From NCBI GenBank assembly GCA_002363125.1, contig DEWE01000009.1, positions 1 to 64,000 of the forward strand: DNA of 64,000 nucleotides, given 5' to 3'. Numbering within the stretch: position 1 is the stretch's first letter; every line of letters begins with the position of its first letter. This stretch comes from Candidatus Saccharibacteria bacterium UBA3218. Its GTDB lineage: Bacteria; Patescibacteriota; Saccharimonadia; Saccharimonadales; Saccharimonadaceae. The position numbers were made by a program, and so were the translations under genes. This document shows positions 56,281-64,000 of the stretch, in pieces. The notes beneath the pieces are model-generated. The model did not search any database and was not told the DNA's origin. It saw only the letters and a program-made list of their open reading frames with translations.

Positions 56281-56624
56281 GGAATCCTTTTTCTGTAGAA
56301 CAAACTTATAGAAATAAGTTGAGTTTAGATGATTTAATAAACGCCGAGTCGGAACTCGGCAGAACTCTTTTTGGCCCAATACCAGTTGGACATCAGAGAG
56401 AATTTTTCGAGTCTAAGAAAAATGTTTGGATTTGGCACGAAAGCTGGACCGACCAATTTGGTCAATTACAAGGTATGACCATAAGGTATGAGGTTCGTCC
56501 AACTGGAGTTTTTAAAAAATCCGTAGGTGGAAAATATAAAAAGATCGAAGGGAAAGAATTAAATAATTTCCGTCAAGCGGCGCACGAATATCTAAATCTT
56601 GTCAAGACAAAGCTTTATTGCTAA
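56259..56624 (+). CDS. Small soluble protein of unknown function
   Basis: 121 aa, basic, with WIWHESWTDQFGQLQGMTIR and YEVRPTGVFKKSVGGKYKKI segments that suggest a beta sheet, and a C-terminal helix (FRQAAHEYLNLVKTKLYC). No recognised motif. Shine-Dalgarno GGAGGAG lies in the preceding small gene; the two overlap by 22 nt. A 7-bp palindrome (GCCGAGT/ACTCGGC, 56343-56360) lies in its coding region. Confidence 0.65.
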   Translation: MSIKKFLRNPFSVEQTYRNKLSLDDLINAESELGRTLFGPIPVGHQREFFESKKNVWIWHESWTDQFGQLQGMTIRYEVRPTGVFKKSVGGKYKKIEGKELNNFRQAAHEYLNLVKTKLYC

Positions 56625-56633
56625 AATGTGCTT

Positions 56634-57047
56634 ATGAATAAAAAGCGCATTTTCTCAATTATAATATTTGTTATCGGAATCCTCACACTCATTGCTGGTG
56701 TGGTATTTTTAATAATTAAGTTGGTTTCAGGCCCAGCTGTAAATGATGGAAATTATTTGGTGTCGATCGGAAAATGGCAAGAGGAAGACGCGTCTGGCGT
56801 AATATGGAATTTTTCTGAAATTGGTAAAGGTACACTAACCACAAATAATCATCTAAATGATTATGAATTTCAGTGGTCTATAGAGGATGGTAAACTCAAG
56901 ATTGAAACTGATTGGCTGTATACGATAAATGATGAATTCGAATATACTCTAAATCAGAGTGACAATGTATTAGTTATTCAAAAAGACACTGAAGAAATTA
57001 AATTCATTCCAGTTAGCGAAGAAAACGAAGTTGACCCTACTAATTAA
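56634..57047 (+). CDS. Single-pass membrane protein with small extracytoplasmic domain
   Basis: 137 aa. Membrane helix at about residues 5-28, then a domain with WQEEDASGVIWNFSEIGKGT and DYEFQWSIEDGKLKIET, a beta-sheet pattern seen in small lipocalin-like or DUF-type domains. Start ATG 56634, 6 nt after TAAAAT (56622-56627). Its end overlaps the convergent DUF1846 gene by 8 nt. Function unknown. Confidence 0.65.
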   Translation: MNKKRIFSIIIFVIGILTLIAGVVFLIIKLVSGPAVNDGNYLVSIGKWQEEDASGVIWNFSEIGKGTLTTNNHLNDYEFQWSIEDGKLKIETDWLYTINDEFEYTLNQSDNVLVIQKDTEEIKFIPVSEENEVDPTN

Positions 57048-58503
57048 TATCAATTTCTGTGCCACAGGTGGCGTTAATACCGAGATTTGATAACACTATC
57101 ATCTCGTCGTCTGGTATCATGTGGGTGGCGTGAAACTCAGCACCGCTAAGCTTACTTAAATTATCCAATGCTTTTTTGACTACTGGATTGGTAGTTGAAC
57201 AGATAGAAAGCGCAATTAGGACTTCGCCAAATTTAAGATAACTCTCTTTAAAGTTTGAGGTCTTATTTTTGATTTCCAGGATTGGCTCAAGTACGGCAGG
57301 AGAAATTAAATCTATGTCGTCTGGGATTTTGGAAATAGTTTTGATAGCATTAATCATCGTACTAGAAATTGGCGACAAATAACCAGTTTTACGACCAACA
57401 ACATATTTCTTGCCAACTTTAATACAGGCACTTGGAAGATTGCCAGATTTTTCACGCTTTTTGGTGGCTTCTTCTGCTACGATACGATCTTTTTCGGATA
57501 TATCTAATTCATTCATGAGCAACTTAATGCGCTCTGGTACCACTTCGTCGACTGCACCTTTTTTGAAATCGACTAGGGCGCGGTAGTAGCGGCGGACGAT
57601 TTCGTCTTTGGCGGCACGTTGCACGGCTTTATCGTCGGTAATGCATTTTCCGATGACGTTGACACCCATATCGGTTGGCGAGAAATATACACTTTCGCCG
57701 TTAATGCGTGTTAAAATTTCTTTAAGCACAGGGAAAGTCTCAAGATCGCGATTGTAATTTACAGCTGGAACTCCATATTTTTCTAGGTGGAAGTAGTCGA
57801 TCATATTTATATCGCCAAGATCGGCAGTGGCGGCTTCGTAGGCAATATTGACTGGGTGCTTTAGTGGCAAATCCCAAACCGGGAAAGTTTCAAACTTGGC
57901 ATAACCTACTTTTTTGCCACGTTTTGATTCGTGATAAAGTTGCGAAAGTGCCGTAGCGAGCTTACCGGAACATGGCCCTGGAGCCGAAACAACTACGAGT
58001 GGCTTAGTAGTCTCGATATACGGGTTTGCACCATAGCCTTCTTCGGAAACAATAGTGTCAACGTCTGTAGGATAACCCTTGGTAAAAGTATGGAAGTATG
58101 GTTTTACGTGATAATCTTCCAGTTTTCTGGCAAAATCTTGAGCTTTTTTCTGGCCTTCGAAGAGTGTAATAACTACCGAACTCACAGTAATACCTTTTGA
58201 GCGCAAAAATTCAATCAAACGCAAAACTTCGGTTTCATAAGAAATCATGTGGTCGGCGCGGATTTTGGATTTTTCGATCGCGTTAGCATTGATACACAAA
58301 ATAACCTCAGCGTCGTCTTTAAATTCTTGAAGGAGACGAATCTTGAGGTCTGGGAGGAATCCGGGGAGGGTTCTAGCCGCATGCTGATCATCTATCAGCT
58401 TACCGCCAAACTCTAGGTAGAGTTTATCGAACATTTTAATACGTTCTTTGATTTTCTTTTTCTGGATTTTTAAGTATTTTTCAGCATCAAAACACTTTTT
58501 CAC
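57040..58503 (-). CDS. DUF1846 (UPF0371) family protein
   Basis: 487 aa, normal length for the family. Recognisable start FDKLYLEFGGKLIDDQHAAR TLPGF (spaced here), SAPGPCSGKLATALSQLYHE near 168 (P-loop-like block), KVGYAKFETFPVWDLPLKHPVN in parts, and GVNVIGKCITDD. Structures show ATP-grasp-independent nucleotide-binding folds, but the reaction is not established to my knowledge. Start is GTG with GGAGGTC upstream; the gene is monocistronic. Confidence 0.85.
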   Translation of the reverse strand: MKKCFDAEKYLKIQKKKIKERIKMFDKLYLEFGGKLIDDQHAARTLPGFLPDLKIRLLQEFKDDAEVILCINANAIEKSKIRADHMISYETEVLRLIEFLRSKGITVSSVVITLFEGQKKAQDFARKLEDYHVKPYFHTFTKGYPTDVDTIVSEEGYGANPYIETTKPLVVVSAPGPCSGKLATALSQLYHESKRGKKVGYAKFETFPVWDLPLKHPVNIAYEAATADLGDINMIDYFHLEKYGVPAVNYNRDLETFPVLKEILTRINGESVYFSPTDMGVNVIGKCITDDKAVQRAAKDEIVRRYYRALVDFKKGAVDEVVPERIKLLMNELDISEKDRIVAEEATKKREKSGNLPSACIKVGKKYVVGRKTGYLSPISSTMINAIKTISKIPDDIDLISPAVLEPILEIKNKTSNFKESYLKFGEVLIALSICSTTNPVVKKALDNLSKLSGAEFHATHMIPDDEMIVLSNLGINATCGTEIDIN

Positions 58504-58594
58504 CGAGACCTCCTTATTATTCTTTTATTTTACCACAAAATAATATATGGTAAAATTAAAGACATAAGCTCTATGTAATTTAGAAAGGATTTTT

Positions 58595-59722
58595 ATGAAC
58601 GAAAAACCTGATGACACGTCAAGCCTTATCAATTCGATGCCGAAAGCTACAATCGCTGAGGCGCCGACTCAGGAGAATGATAGTATAATAACTCAGACCA
58701 AGAAAGAAAAAACGAAATTAAAAATAATAATAGGCGCTATTATAGCAGTATTATTAATTGCCATTGCTGGTATTATAGTCTTTCTTAATAGAAAGACTAA
58801 TGATAGCACTAGTGATAATACTGCTGATATTGAATTGCCGTTCAAAAAAATATCTGAGGGCATTAATTCTGAATTGAATGGGACATATGCTTTCGTTACA
58901 TATAAAAATACAGATGAGACCCTTACAATTTATGCCTTAAAAATGGGCAATGATTTGGTGAAACTAGCAACTACCGAACATAGTGATTGGAAGAATGAAA
59001 TTAATAACTTATTTTATTTGGACGGAAAAGTGTGGTTTAATGATGGTGAAGACATTATAAATAGTATTGATTTGACTAAAAAAACCAAAGAGTACGATAT
59101 AAAAAGATATAGATTCCTAGAGGGATATATCACAGATGATGATTGGTTCTATGTGAAAAATAATAATATATACTATTTTAATGATTCAGCTTTAAGAATA
59201 TGTGATTTACGAACAGAAAAATGCGAAGCTAGATTTTTGGACAAGCTCCAACAAGGCTGGGACTTAGAGTTAGATGGAAAAACTATTTATACTACCAATA
59301 AAAATGTATATATAGACGATAATATGATCTTCTATCTAGTTGCCTCGGATGGTGAAAGTATTTACAAAATAGACGCCAACGATACATATAATTATCATGA
59401 GCTTGTAATGCTTAATTATCAAAAGATCGACCAACTACCATCTGATGCCCGCTTGATAGCTTCTGAACAAATTCTCGAAAATTCGAAATATAAAATAGAT
59501 TATAAATATAATGAGGATGAGATACTTATAAACTCTAAAAATGTAAAGGAATTAGAAGGTTTAGTCCCAATAACTTTATTGCCAGACAATATTCTTATGC
59601 TGCAAGATTTTAGCTCCATTTCCAATGAAGCTAAATTTTATGACCTAAATAATAACAAGTTTGTTGAGGATTTGTTTGATTTTAGAGCGTCTATTGGCGA
59701 TCGAATTTGGTTCGTATTGTAA
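58595..59722 (+). CDS. Membrane-anchored protein with repeat-like extracytoplasmic domain
   Basis: 375 aa. Cytoplasmic N-terminus of about 45 residues, membrane helix at about 45-67, then a domain of about 300 residues with repeating short strands (ITDDDWFYVKNNNIYYFND, KNVYIDDNMIFYLVASDGES) like a beta-propeller. The N-terminal part resembles that of the next gene, as does the leader (AGAAAGGATTTTTATGAACGAAAA style, about 20 nt), so the two are probable paralogs. Surface exposure and function are inferred from layout only. Confidence 0.65.
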   Translation: MNEKPDDTSSLINSMPKATIAEAPTQENDSIITQTKKEKTKLKIIIGAIIAVLLIAIAGIIVFLNRKTNDSTSDNTADIELPFKKISEGINSELNGTYAFVTYKNTDETLTIYALKMGNDLVKLATTEHSDWKNEINNLFYLDGKVWFNDGEDIINSIDLTKKTKEYDIKRYRFLEGYITDDDWFYVKNNNIYYFNDSALRICDLRTEKCEARFLDKLQQGWDLELDGKTIYTTNKNVYIDDNMIFYLVASDGESIYKIDANDTYNYHELVMLNYQKIDQLPSDARLIASEQILENSKYKIDYKYNEDEILINSKNVKELEGLVPITLLPDNILMLQDFSSISNEAKFYDLNNNKFVEDLFDFRASIGDRIWFVL

Positions 59723-59775
59723 AACCACAAGAGCTCTTCAATTTTAGAAGAATCGTGTTATATAGAAAGGATCTT

Positions 59776-60624
59776 ATGGACGAAAATCATAATGAGACAT
59801 CAAATCTTGCTAATCTGGCACAGATAACTGCGCCCGCCCAAGAGTATAATTCGATAAATAGCAATATGGTTATAAAACCAACTAAAAAGAAAAAAACTGG
59901 TCTTATCGTCTCAATATTAGTAATTTTGTTAATACTTCTTGGATACGGTGTTTTTAGACTTTCCGTAAGTCATAATGCGGAAACAATCGAAGAGGAAATA
60001 ATTAGTGAGTTATCGCAAAGATACGATAAAGACTTCGAGATTATTAGATTAAGACATGAATTTAATGGGCAAGACACCTATTATCGTGCTATATGTAAGG
60101 AAAAAAATGATAGCAGAACGTTTACGGTTTATTATAACCCAGATGAAGAAAATTCATTAATAGACGAATATATAAATATGGCTATTAGTGACTCATATAG
60201 CACATATATCGCAGAAAGTAATGATGATATATTGTTTGCCCTTGTAGAAACTAATTTTAGTGGGGAGAGGCCAACATCAGCATGTTTAGAAGAGGGCGTA
60301 AAGTACTGTTTGGATCTCAACAACTATACAGCATCGACAAAAAACTACATTTTTATCAAAAACGATGTAGCTGATAAGGAAAACTTTGAAAAAAGCTTGA
60401 TAGAATATAGCCTAGATTCAAATATTTATAACCAGGCAGTATATTTTATATATATTGATGAGGCGGATTATCAAGAAATAAAAGACAAATATAACGATGT
60501 GTATATACTAAGCGTAGATAGTGGTGTACCCCCATTAAAAGAAGATGACAAAATACGTCGTGTTACATATTGGTTAGTAAAACCAGAAGGTTTAAAGCCT
60601 GAATATTATAAAGTAGTGAAGTAA
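59776..60624 (+). CDS. Membrane-anchored protein, paralogous N-terminus
   Basis: 282 aa: N-terminal cytoplasmic segment of about 40 residues (DENHNETSNLANLAQI), a membrane helix (about 45-65), and an extracytoplasmic alpha/beta domain with two cysteines (SACLEEGVKYC). Start is ATG 59776 after AAAGGATC. The cytoplasmic N-terminus is similar to the previous gene, suggesting shared targeting or partner, but the outer domains differ. Function unknown. Confidence 0.65.
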   Translation: MDENHNETSNLANLAQITAPAQEYNSINSNMVIKPTKKKKTGLIVSILVILLILLGYGVFRLSVSHNAETIEEEIISELSQRYDKDFEIIRLRHEFNGQDTYYRAICKEKNDSRTFTVYYNPDEENSLIDEYINMAISDSYSTYIAESNDDILFALVETNFSGERPTSACLEEGVKYCLDLNNYTASTKNYIFIKNDVADKENFEKSLIEYSLDSNIYNQAVYFIYIDEADYQEIKDKYNDVYILSVDSGVPPLKEDDKIRRVTYWLVKPEGLKPEYYKVVK

Positions 60625-60660
60625 TATTAAAAATATAAAATAAGTTTTATGTAAAATACA

Positions 60661-60694
60661 AAAAGCTCCGGAAAAATTATCCGAAGCTTTTTTG
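60661..60694. terminator. Bidirectional intrinsic terminator
   Basis: AAGCTCCGGA ... TCCGAAGCTT stem with A-run before and T-run after, between convergent genes. Confidence 0.85.
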
Positions 60695-60698
60695 CAAA

Positions 60699-61901
60699 TT
60701 ACACACTTTTTCTTAATTTTTTAATAATTAATATGCTTACCGGCAAAAATGCAAAAACGGTAGCAAATAGTCCGTATTCCAACTTGATGTCGGCGACAAA
60801 ACCGATCAACCAAACAACAGGAATATAGACTAGTTCAGCGACAACTTGCGCCAGTGACAACACGGACGTTTGTTCGCTAGGTTTAGTATATTTTTGAATC
60901 ATTGGTCTGAGTGTAGCCGCAGTCCAACCTTGCGTAATACCCATTAGCCCGTATAGCCAGACCGTAAAGATATTTAAATTAATACCCATTCCGACCATGC
61001 TAATAGTTACGAGTATCATCGGAACAAGGAAAACTTGGCTATCTGTAAGCTTGTGGCCAAATCTGCCAGCCAGGTGCGCACCGACTATCGCCATCAACGC
61101 ATTAAAGGCCCATACGAGAGACACAAGACTTAGCGGCACGCCAGCTTGCAAAAATAGCGGGGTGGCTATCCAAATGATCCCGTGAGTCATTTCGCGGCCA
61201 ATGGCATAAGCAAAGATTCTGAGACGTAGAGGCTTGGTCTTTAATGCTGATCTAGCTATGCCTAGCATATCCTTAATCGGATTTTTATGGGTCGCAACCA
61301 ACTTTTCGCTGTCGTCTTTAATAAAAATACTTATTATGCCACCAGCGAAGTGATTAATACAGGATAATCCGATAGCTAGGCGTAAGTCTATGGCGCCAAT
61401 TGGGCCACCTAATGCTAAAAGAATCAGATTGCAAATTTGCTTGTAGCACTCTAGTCTAGCGGTTTTGGTTTTTAGGATTTTGCTCTCCGATTTGTTCGTA
61501 GCCTTGGCTAATTTATCGGAAAAATGTTTGAGCAAACTCTGGTCCACACCATCACTTAAAGCCGACATGATACCGACTAAACTTTCGCAAATTACTATAC
61601 CAAGAAAGTTATTTGTAAAAGCATAGGCTATGAGCAAAAACCCGTGACCAAAGTCACCAATAACATTTGCCCATTTGCGGCCGAGTCGATCAGCAAGATA
61701 TCCGGTCGGAACATTTAAAATCATGACGACGATCGTGAAGATAATTTGTGTCAATGAAATTTGCTCATTGTTGAGCCCGACCGAATTGAAGAATGGCGTG
61801 AACACTGACATAGCCATCAACCCAGCAGTGACAGCAGATTCAGACATCACGAGGTAGAGATTTCTTTTGATACCAGAAATCTCTGAAGTGTTTTTCTTCA
61901 T
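60699..61901 (-). CDS. MFS transporter
   Basis: 400 aa with about eleven to twelve helices. Motif A is GYLADRLGRKWANVIGD (about 64-80), a hallmark of major facilitator transporters, and a related half-repeat AHLAGRFGHKLTD occurs at about 278. Drug or metabolite export is possible. Shine-Dalgarno AAAGGAG. Upstream lies a leader with a 37-codon leader peptide and two competing hairpins, suggesting induction by translation stalling, as known for some antibiotic-resistance genes; this is inference. Confidence 0.82.
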   Translation of the reverse strand: MKKNTSEISGIKRNLYLVMSESAVTAGLMAMSVFTPFFNSVGLNNEQISLTQIIFTIVVMILNVPTGYLADRLGRKWANVIGDFGHGFLLIAYAFTNNFLGIVICESLVGIMSALSDGVDQSLLKHFSDKLAKATNKSESKILKTKTARLECYKQICNLILLALGGPIGAIDLRLAIGLSCINHFAGGIISIFIKDDSEKLVATHKNPIKDMLGIARSALKTKPLRLRIFAYAIGREMTHGIIWIATPLFLQAGVPLSLVSLVWAFNALMAIVGAHLAGRFGHKLTDSQVFLVPMILVTISMVGMGINLNIFTVWLYGLMGITQGWTAATLRPMIQKYTKPSEQTSVLSLAQVVAELVYIPVVWLIGFVADIKLEYGLFATVFAFLPVSILIIKKLRKSV

Positions 61902-61936
61902 ATACTATAGACTCCTTTCTTTAGTGTGTTAATTTG

Positions 61937-62008
61937 CTAGCCGCGACGCGTTTCTGGTTCGTGTGCGGCTAGATAAATCCCGAAACGTTTGCTTCGGGAT
62001 TTATCTAG
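61937..62008 (-). promoter_or_regulatory. Two overlapping leader hairpins before the MFS gene
   Basis: Minus-strand order: a perfect 16-bp hairpin CTAGATAAATCCCGAA (8-nt loop) TTCGGGATTTATCTAG (61969-62008), and an 8-bp hairpin CTAGCCGC ... GCGGCTAG (61937-61972). They share CTAG (61969-61972), so their full forms exclude each other. On the plus strand the first is followed by T5 and would be a terminator. Confidence 0.6.
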
Positions 62009-62030
62009 TTTTTCTTGTAATAGTTTATTC

Positions 62031-62144
62031 TTAAGCTGTAATTTTGGATAACTCCCGCGCACGAAATACGAATGACAAACCAAGACCTTTAATAGCGGCC
62101 CATGACATTGTATTAAACTCGTGTACGGAAATATATCTACACAT
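62031..62144 (-). CDS. Putative 37-residue leader peptide of the MFS gene
   Basis: ATG 62144 lies 7 nt after TATATT (62152-62157), with TTGCAT 17 nt further upstream (62175-62180), so this would be a leaderless leader peptide, MCRYISVHEFNTMSWAAIKG followed by LGLSFVFRARELSKITA. It ends 22 nt before the hairpins. It has no similarity that I recognise. A role in attenuation is inferred from position. Confidence 0.5.
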   Translation of the reverse strand: MCRYISVHEFNTMSWAAIKGLGLSFVFRARELSKITA

Positions 62145-62151
62145 AGTTCTG

Positions 62152-62180
62152 AATATAGCATAATTTCGTACAAAATGCAA
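62152..62180 (-). promoter_or_regulatory. Promoter of the MFS transporter leader
   Basis: Minus strand TTGCAT, 17 nt, TATATT. Transcript of about 245 nt before the MFS start codon. Confidence 0.6.
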
Positions 62181-62207
62181 GAGCTTTTTGAAACCATGAA
62201 AATATGT

Positions 62208-62213
62208 TATAAT
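62208..62213 (+). promoter_or_regulatory. Extended -10 promoter of iscS, leaderless
   Basis: TGTTATAAT with the box 7 nt before the iscS ATG. Confidence 0.75.
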
Positions 62214-62220
62214 ATGCATT

Positions 62221-63459
62221 ATGATATATCTAGATCACGCGGCTGCGACGCCTGTATCGCAAAAGGTTCTTCAGGCGATGAAACCGTATTTTACGGATGA
62301 TTTTTTTAATCCATCCGCGGCGTATTTACCAGCCAAAAAAGTAGCGGCAGATTATGAAACTGCAAAAGGAACAATAGCACACGCAATTGGCGCCAAAGCG
62401 AATGATCTAGTGATTACTGGTGGAGCGACCGAAGCGAATAATCTTGCGTTTACAGCATTGGAAACAGAACTCAAACTCCACTCGGGGCCGCATCGCTCGC
62501 TCCCGTCGCCACGGGGCTCGCGCGCTATCTCTCGCGCTGCCGCGCTCCGAAATACCCCGAGTTGGAGTGTGAATTCTGTTTTATACCTGGAAACGGAGCA
62601 TGATTCGATTCGGGCGGTGGCACAAAAATATAGTGGAATTGCTATTAAAGTATTACCAAACGGCTTGGTGGATTTAAAGGATTTAAAGTCTAAAATTACA
62701 GACGAAACAATATTGATATCTATGTCGCTAGTAAATAATGAAATTGGTACGATTCAGCCATTAGCTGAAGTCAGTGCTTTGGTTAAAAATATTAGAATAG
62801 ACAGACTAAAACGGGGAATTGAGACGCCTATATATTTGCATTCCGATGCATCACAAGCTTTAAATTTACTAGACATAAATGTGGCGAGACTTGGCGTAGA
62901 CATGATGACATTAAATGCTGCCAAAATCTATGGACCGAAAGGCGTAGGCGCTCTATACGTATCGCATGATGTAAAACTACAGCCAATTAGTGTGGGGGGC
63001 GGACAAGAACAAGGCCTTCGCTCTGGCACGGAAAATGTACCTGGAGTAATTGGTTTTGCCGAGGCAGTCTGTGAAGCAAAAGAGCATCTAAATGGTAATC
63101 GTAAAAAATATGCAAACTTTAAAAAGATTTTGCTATCAGAATTAGAGAATTACGAACTAATCAACAAAAAGCACTCTCTTGACAATTTTGTAGTTTTATG
63201 CTATAATGGTATAGATGCAGAGAGGTTAATCTATCTTCTTGAAGAACAAAATATATATGTCGCAACTGGCGCAGCTTGCGCTGCTTCTAAAGGTAAAAAA
63301 TCACACGTGCTTAAAGCAATTGGGCTTTCTGATTCTCAAATTGCTGGATCCTTGCGTTTGACACTTGGTGAAACCAATTCTGAAGAGCAAATACACGAAG
63401 CAGCACGAATCATTAATTCTGTAGTGTCTAGTGAAAAGGAAAGGTTGAGAAATGGATAG
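62221..63459 (+). CDS. Cysteine desulfurase IscS/NifS type, with in-frame insertion
   Basis: PLP enzyme moving sulfur from cysteine to acceptor proteins. 412 aa. N-terminal IYLDHAAATPVSQKVL, TGGATEANNLAF (about 65), HSDASQALNLLDI (about 207), PLP lysine in NAAKIYGPKGVGAL (about 237) and catalytic Cys in ATGAACAASKGKKSHV (about 355). About 36 residues near 82-117 (around LHSGPHRSLPSPRGSRAISR) are extra and encoded by foldback element E. It overlaps mnmA by 8 nt; the pair fits sulfur supply for tRNA 2-thiouridine. Confidence 0.92.
   Translation: MIYLDHAAATPVSQKVLQAMKPYFTDDFFNPSAAYLPAKKVAADYETAKGTIAHAIGAKANDLVITGGATEANNLAFTALETELKLHSGPHRSLPSPRGSRAISRAAALRNTPSWSVNSVLYLETEHDSIRAVAQKYSGIAIKVLPNGLVDLKDLKSKITDETILISMSLVNNEIGTIQPLAEVSALVKNIRIDRLKRGIETPIYLHSDASQALNLLDINVARLGVDMMTLNAAKIYGPKGVGALYVSHDVKLQPISVGGGQEQGLRSGTENVPGVIGFAEAVCEAKEHLNGNRKKYANFKKILLSELENYELINKKHSLDNFVVLCYNGIDAERLIYLLEEQNIYVATGAACAASKGKKSHVLKAIGLSDSQIAGSLRLTLGETNSEEQIHEAARIINSVVSSEKERLRNG
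62464..62579 (+). repeat. GC-rich foldback element E within iscS
   Basis: Arms ACAGAACTCAAACTCCA (62464-62480) and TTGGAGTGTGAATTCTGT (62562-62579) are imperfectly inverted around a 77-nt core (62483-62559) that matches the reverse complement of element B at 73 of 77 positions. Adds about 36 codons in frame. Confidence 0.88.
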
Positions 63460-63527
63460 CTCAATCGAGACAGTAAGACTCGGGCTAGCGCCCTGGAGCG
63501 CTGCCGAGAGTGAGCGATCCATTTCTC
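63447..63527 (+). repeat. Foldback element F at the start of mnmA
   Basis: Arms GAGAAATGGATAGCTCA (63447-63463) and TGAGCGATCCATTTCTC (63511-63527), 16 of 17 positions inverted. Core hairpin CTCGGGCTAGCGC ... GAGCGCTGCCGAG. The mnmA start codon and the iscS stop codon both lie in the left arm. Confidence 0.82.
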
Positions 63528-64000
63528 GCCCATTAGTTTTCGTTGGTATGTCTGGCGGAGTGGATTCGTCTGTTTCGGCAATGCTTTTAAAAGAGCATGG
63601 TTATAAAGTTGTCGGGGTTTATATGAAAAACTGGTCCAGAGACCTGCCTGGCATGAAATGTCCTTGGGCGGAAGATTTGGCCGATGCGAAACGCGTAGCA
63701 GTAAAACTAGGAATCGATTTTGAGGTTTGGGACTTTGAAGAAGCTTACCACGAAAAAGTAGTGGAGTATATGCTTGATGAATTTAAAAAAGGCAACACGC
63801 CAAACCCAGACATAATGTGTAATCAAGAAATAAAGTTTAAGTTGTTTTATGAGAAGGCGATGGAGCGTGGGGCTGATTTTATTGCGACTGGGCATTATGC
63901 GAGAATCATAGATGGCAAATTAGCTCGTGCCGTGGACGAGAATAAAGATCAAACTTACTTTCTTTATCGTATTTCGGAAGACGCTCTAAAACACACATTA
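63452..64000 (+). CDS. mnmA: tRNA-specific 2-thiouridylase MnmA (cut by window edge)
   Basis: Thiolates U34 of tRNA-Lys/Glu/Gln with sulfur from the desulfurase. 183 codons are visible. PP-loop VFVGMSGGVDSSVSAMLLK (about 29), NTPNPDIMCNQEIKF with the catalytic Cys (about 112), and TGHYARI (about 148). The first 26 or so residues (MDSSIETVRLGLAPWSAAES...) are not typical; MnmA normally starts a few residues before VFVGMSGG. They come from element F. ATG overlaps the iscS stop, preceded by AAAGGTTGAG. Confidence 0.93.
   Translation, partial: MDSSIETVRLGLAPWSAAESERSISRPLVFVGMSGGVDSSVSAMLLKEHGYKVVGVYMKNWSRDLPGMKCPWAEDLADAKRVAVKLGIDFEVWDFEEAYHEKVVEYMLDEFKKGNTPNPDIMCNQEIKFKLFYEKAMERGADFIATGHYARIIDGKLARAVDENKDQTYFLYRISEDALKHTL

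Noticed and set aside
56343..56360. Palindrome GCCGAGT/ACTCGGC as an eighth foldback element
   Set aside because: Only 7-bp arms and a 4-nt loop, no shared core and no sign of extra residues; could be chance.

Overview
The window looks like a chromosome segment of a reduced-genome ultrasmall bacterium of the Patescibacteria/CPR, most likely Saccharibacteria (TM7). This is inferred from low GC outside a few inserts, very tight gene packing, a salvage-type metabolism, many host-facing surface or cell-wall proteins, standard stop codon use (no TGA recoding), and ribosomal and tRNA-modification genes of CPR style. There is no prophage, transposase or CRISPR array.

Layout. 1-9.3 kb: surface and carbohydrate genes (GH97 glucosidase, CapA-like phosphatase, serine hydrolase, CAP-domain protein, 7TM sensor-like protein) and a VTC / DUF4956 / carbohydrate-binding module. 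9.4-18.6 kb: a giant fused MacB-like ABC transporter, a SipW-like exported protein with a structured leader, HAM1, a methyltransferase, an HD hydrolase, tRNA-Gln, an acyltransferase and a short glucan phosphorylase. 18.7-24.4 kb: secE-nusG-rplK-rplA-rplJ-rplL, split by unrelated genes. 24.6-42.2 kb: a SufS-like enzyme, a DsbA-like protein, dnaX-dnaB, ybaB-recR, an AMP-ligase, yqeG-pgsA, cdsA, a DHH phosphoesterase, cysS, and the queuosine genes tgt, queA and queH. 42.3-49 kb: AI-2E-type permease, flippase-like protein, VanY peptidase and a heterodimeric ABC exporter. 49-57 kb: dTTP/dCMP salvage (tmk, tdk, dCMP deaminase), ung, a cutinase-VWA fusion, typA, tatD. 57-64 kb: DUF1846, two paralogous anchored proteins, an MFS transporter with a leader peptide, iscS and mnmA (cut by the right edge).

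The most striking signal is a family of GC-rich foldback elements of about 60-125 bp. Two sit in intergenic terminators (nusG/rplK and rplL/sufS-like) and five sit in frame inside genes (tgt, queA, typA, iscS, start of mnmA). Two copies 38 kb apart share a 77-bp core differing at 4 positions. Each copy is enclosed by inverted arms that are specific to its own site. In typA the left arm is an inverted copy of the neighbouring native sequence, and an empty site can be reconstructed. They resemble in concept the Rickettsia palindromic elements, but I know of no such description for this group.

Other signals: extended -10 boxes (TGnTATAAT) placed 6-9 nt before start codons, implying widespread leaderless mRNAs, often back to back between divergent genes; a possible type I toxin-antitoxin-like pair of convergent small RNAs between queA and queH; a leader peptide and two competing hairpins before an MFS transporter; and loss of zinc-binding cysteines in DnaX and RecR. 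Function calls come from motif recognition without database searches.
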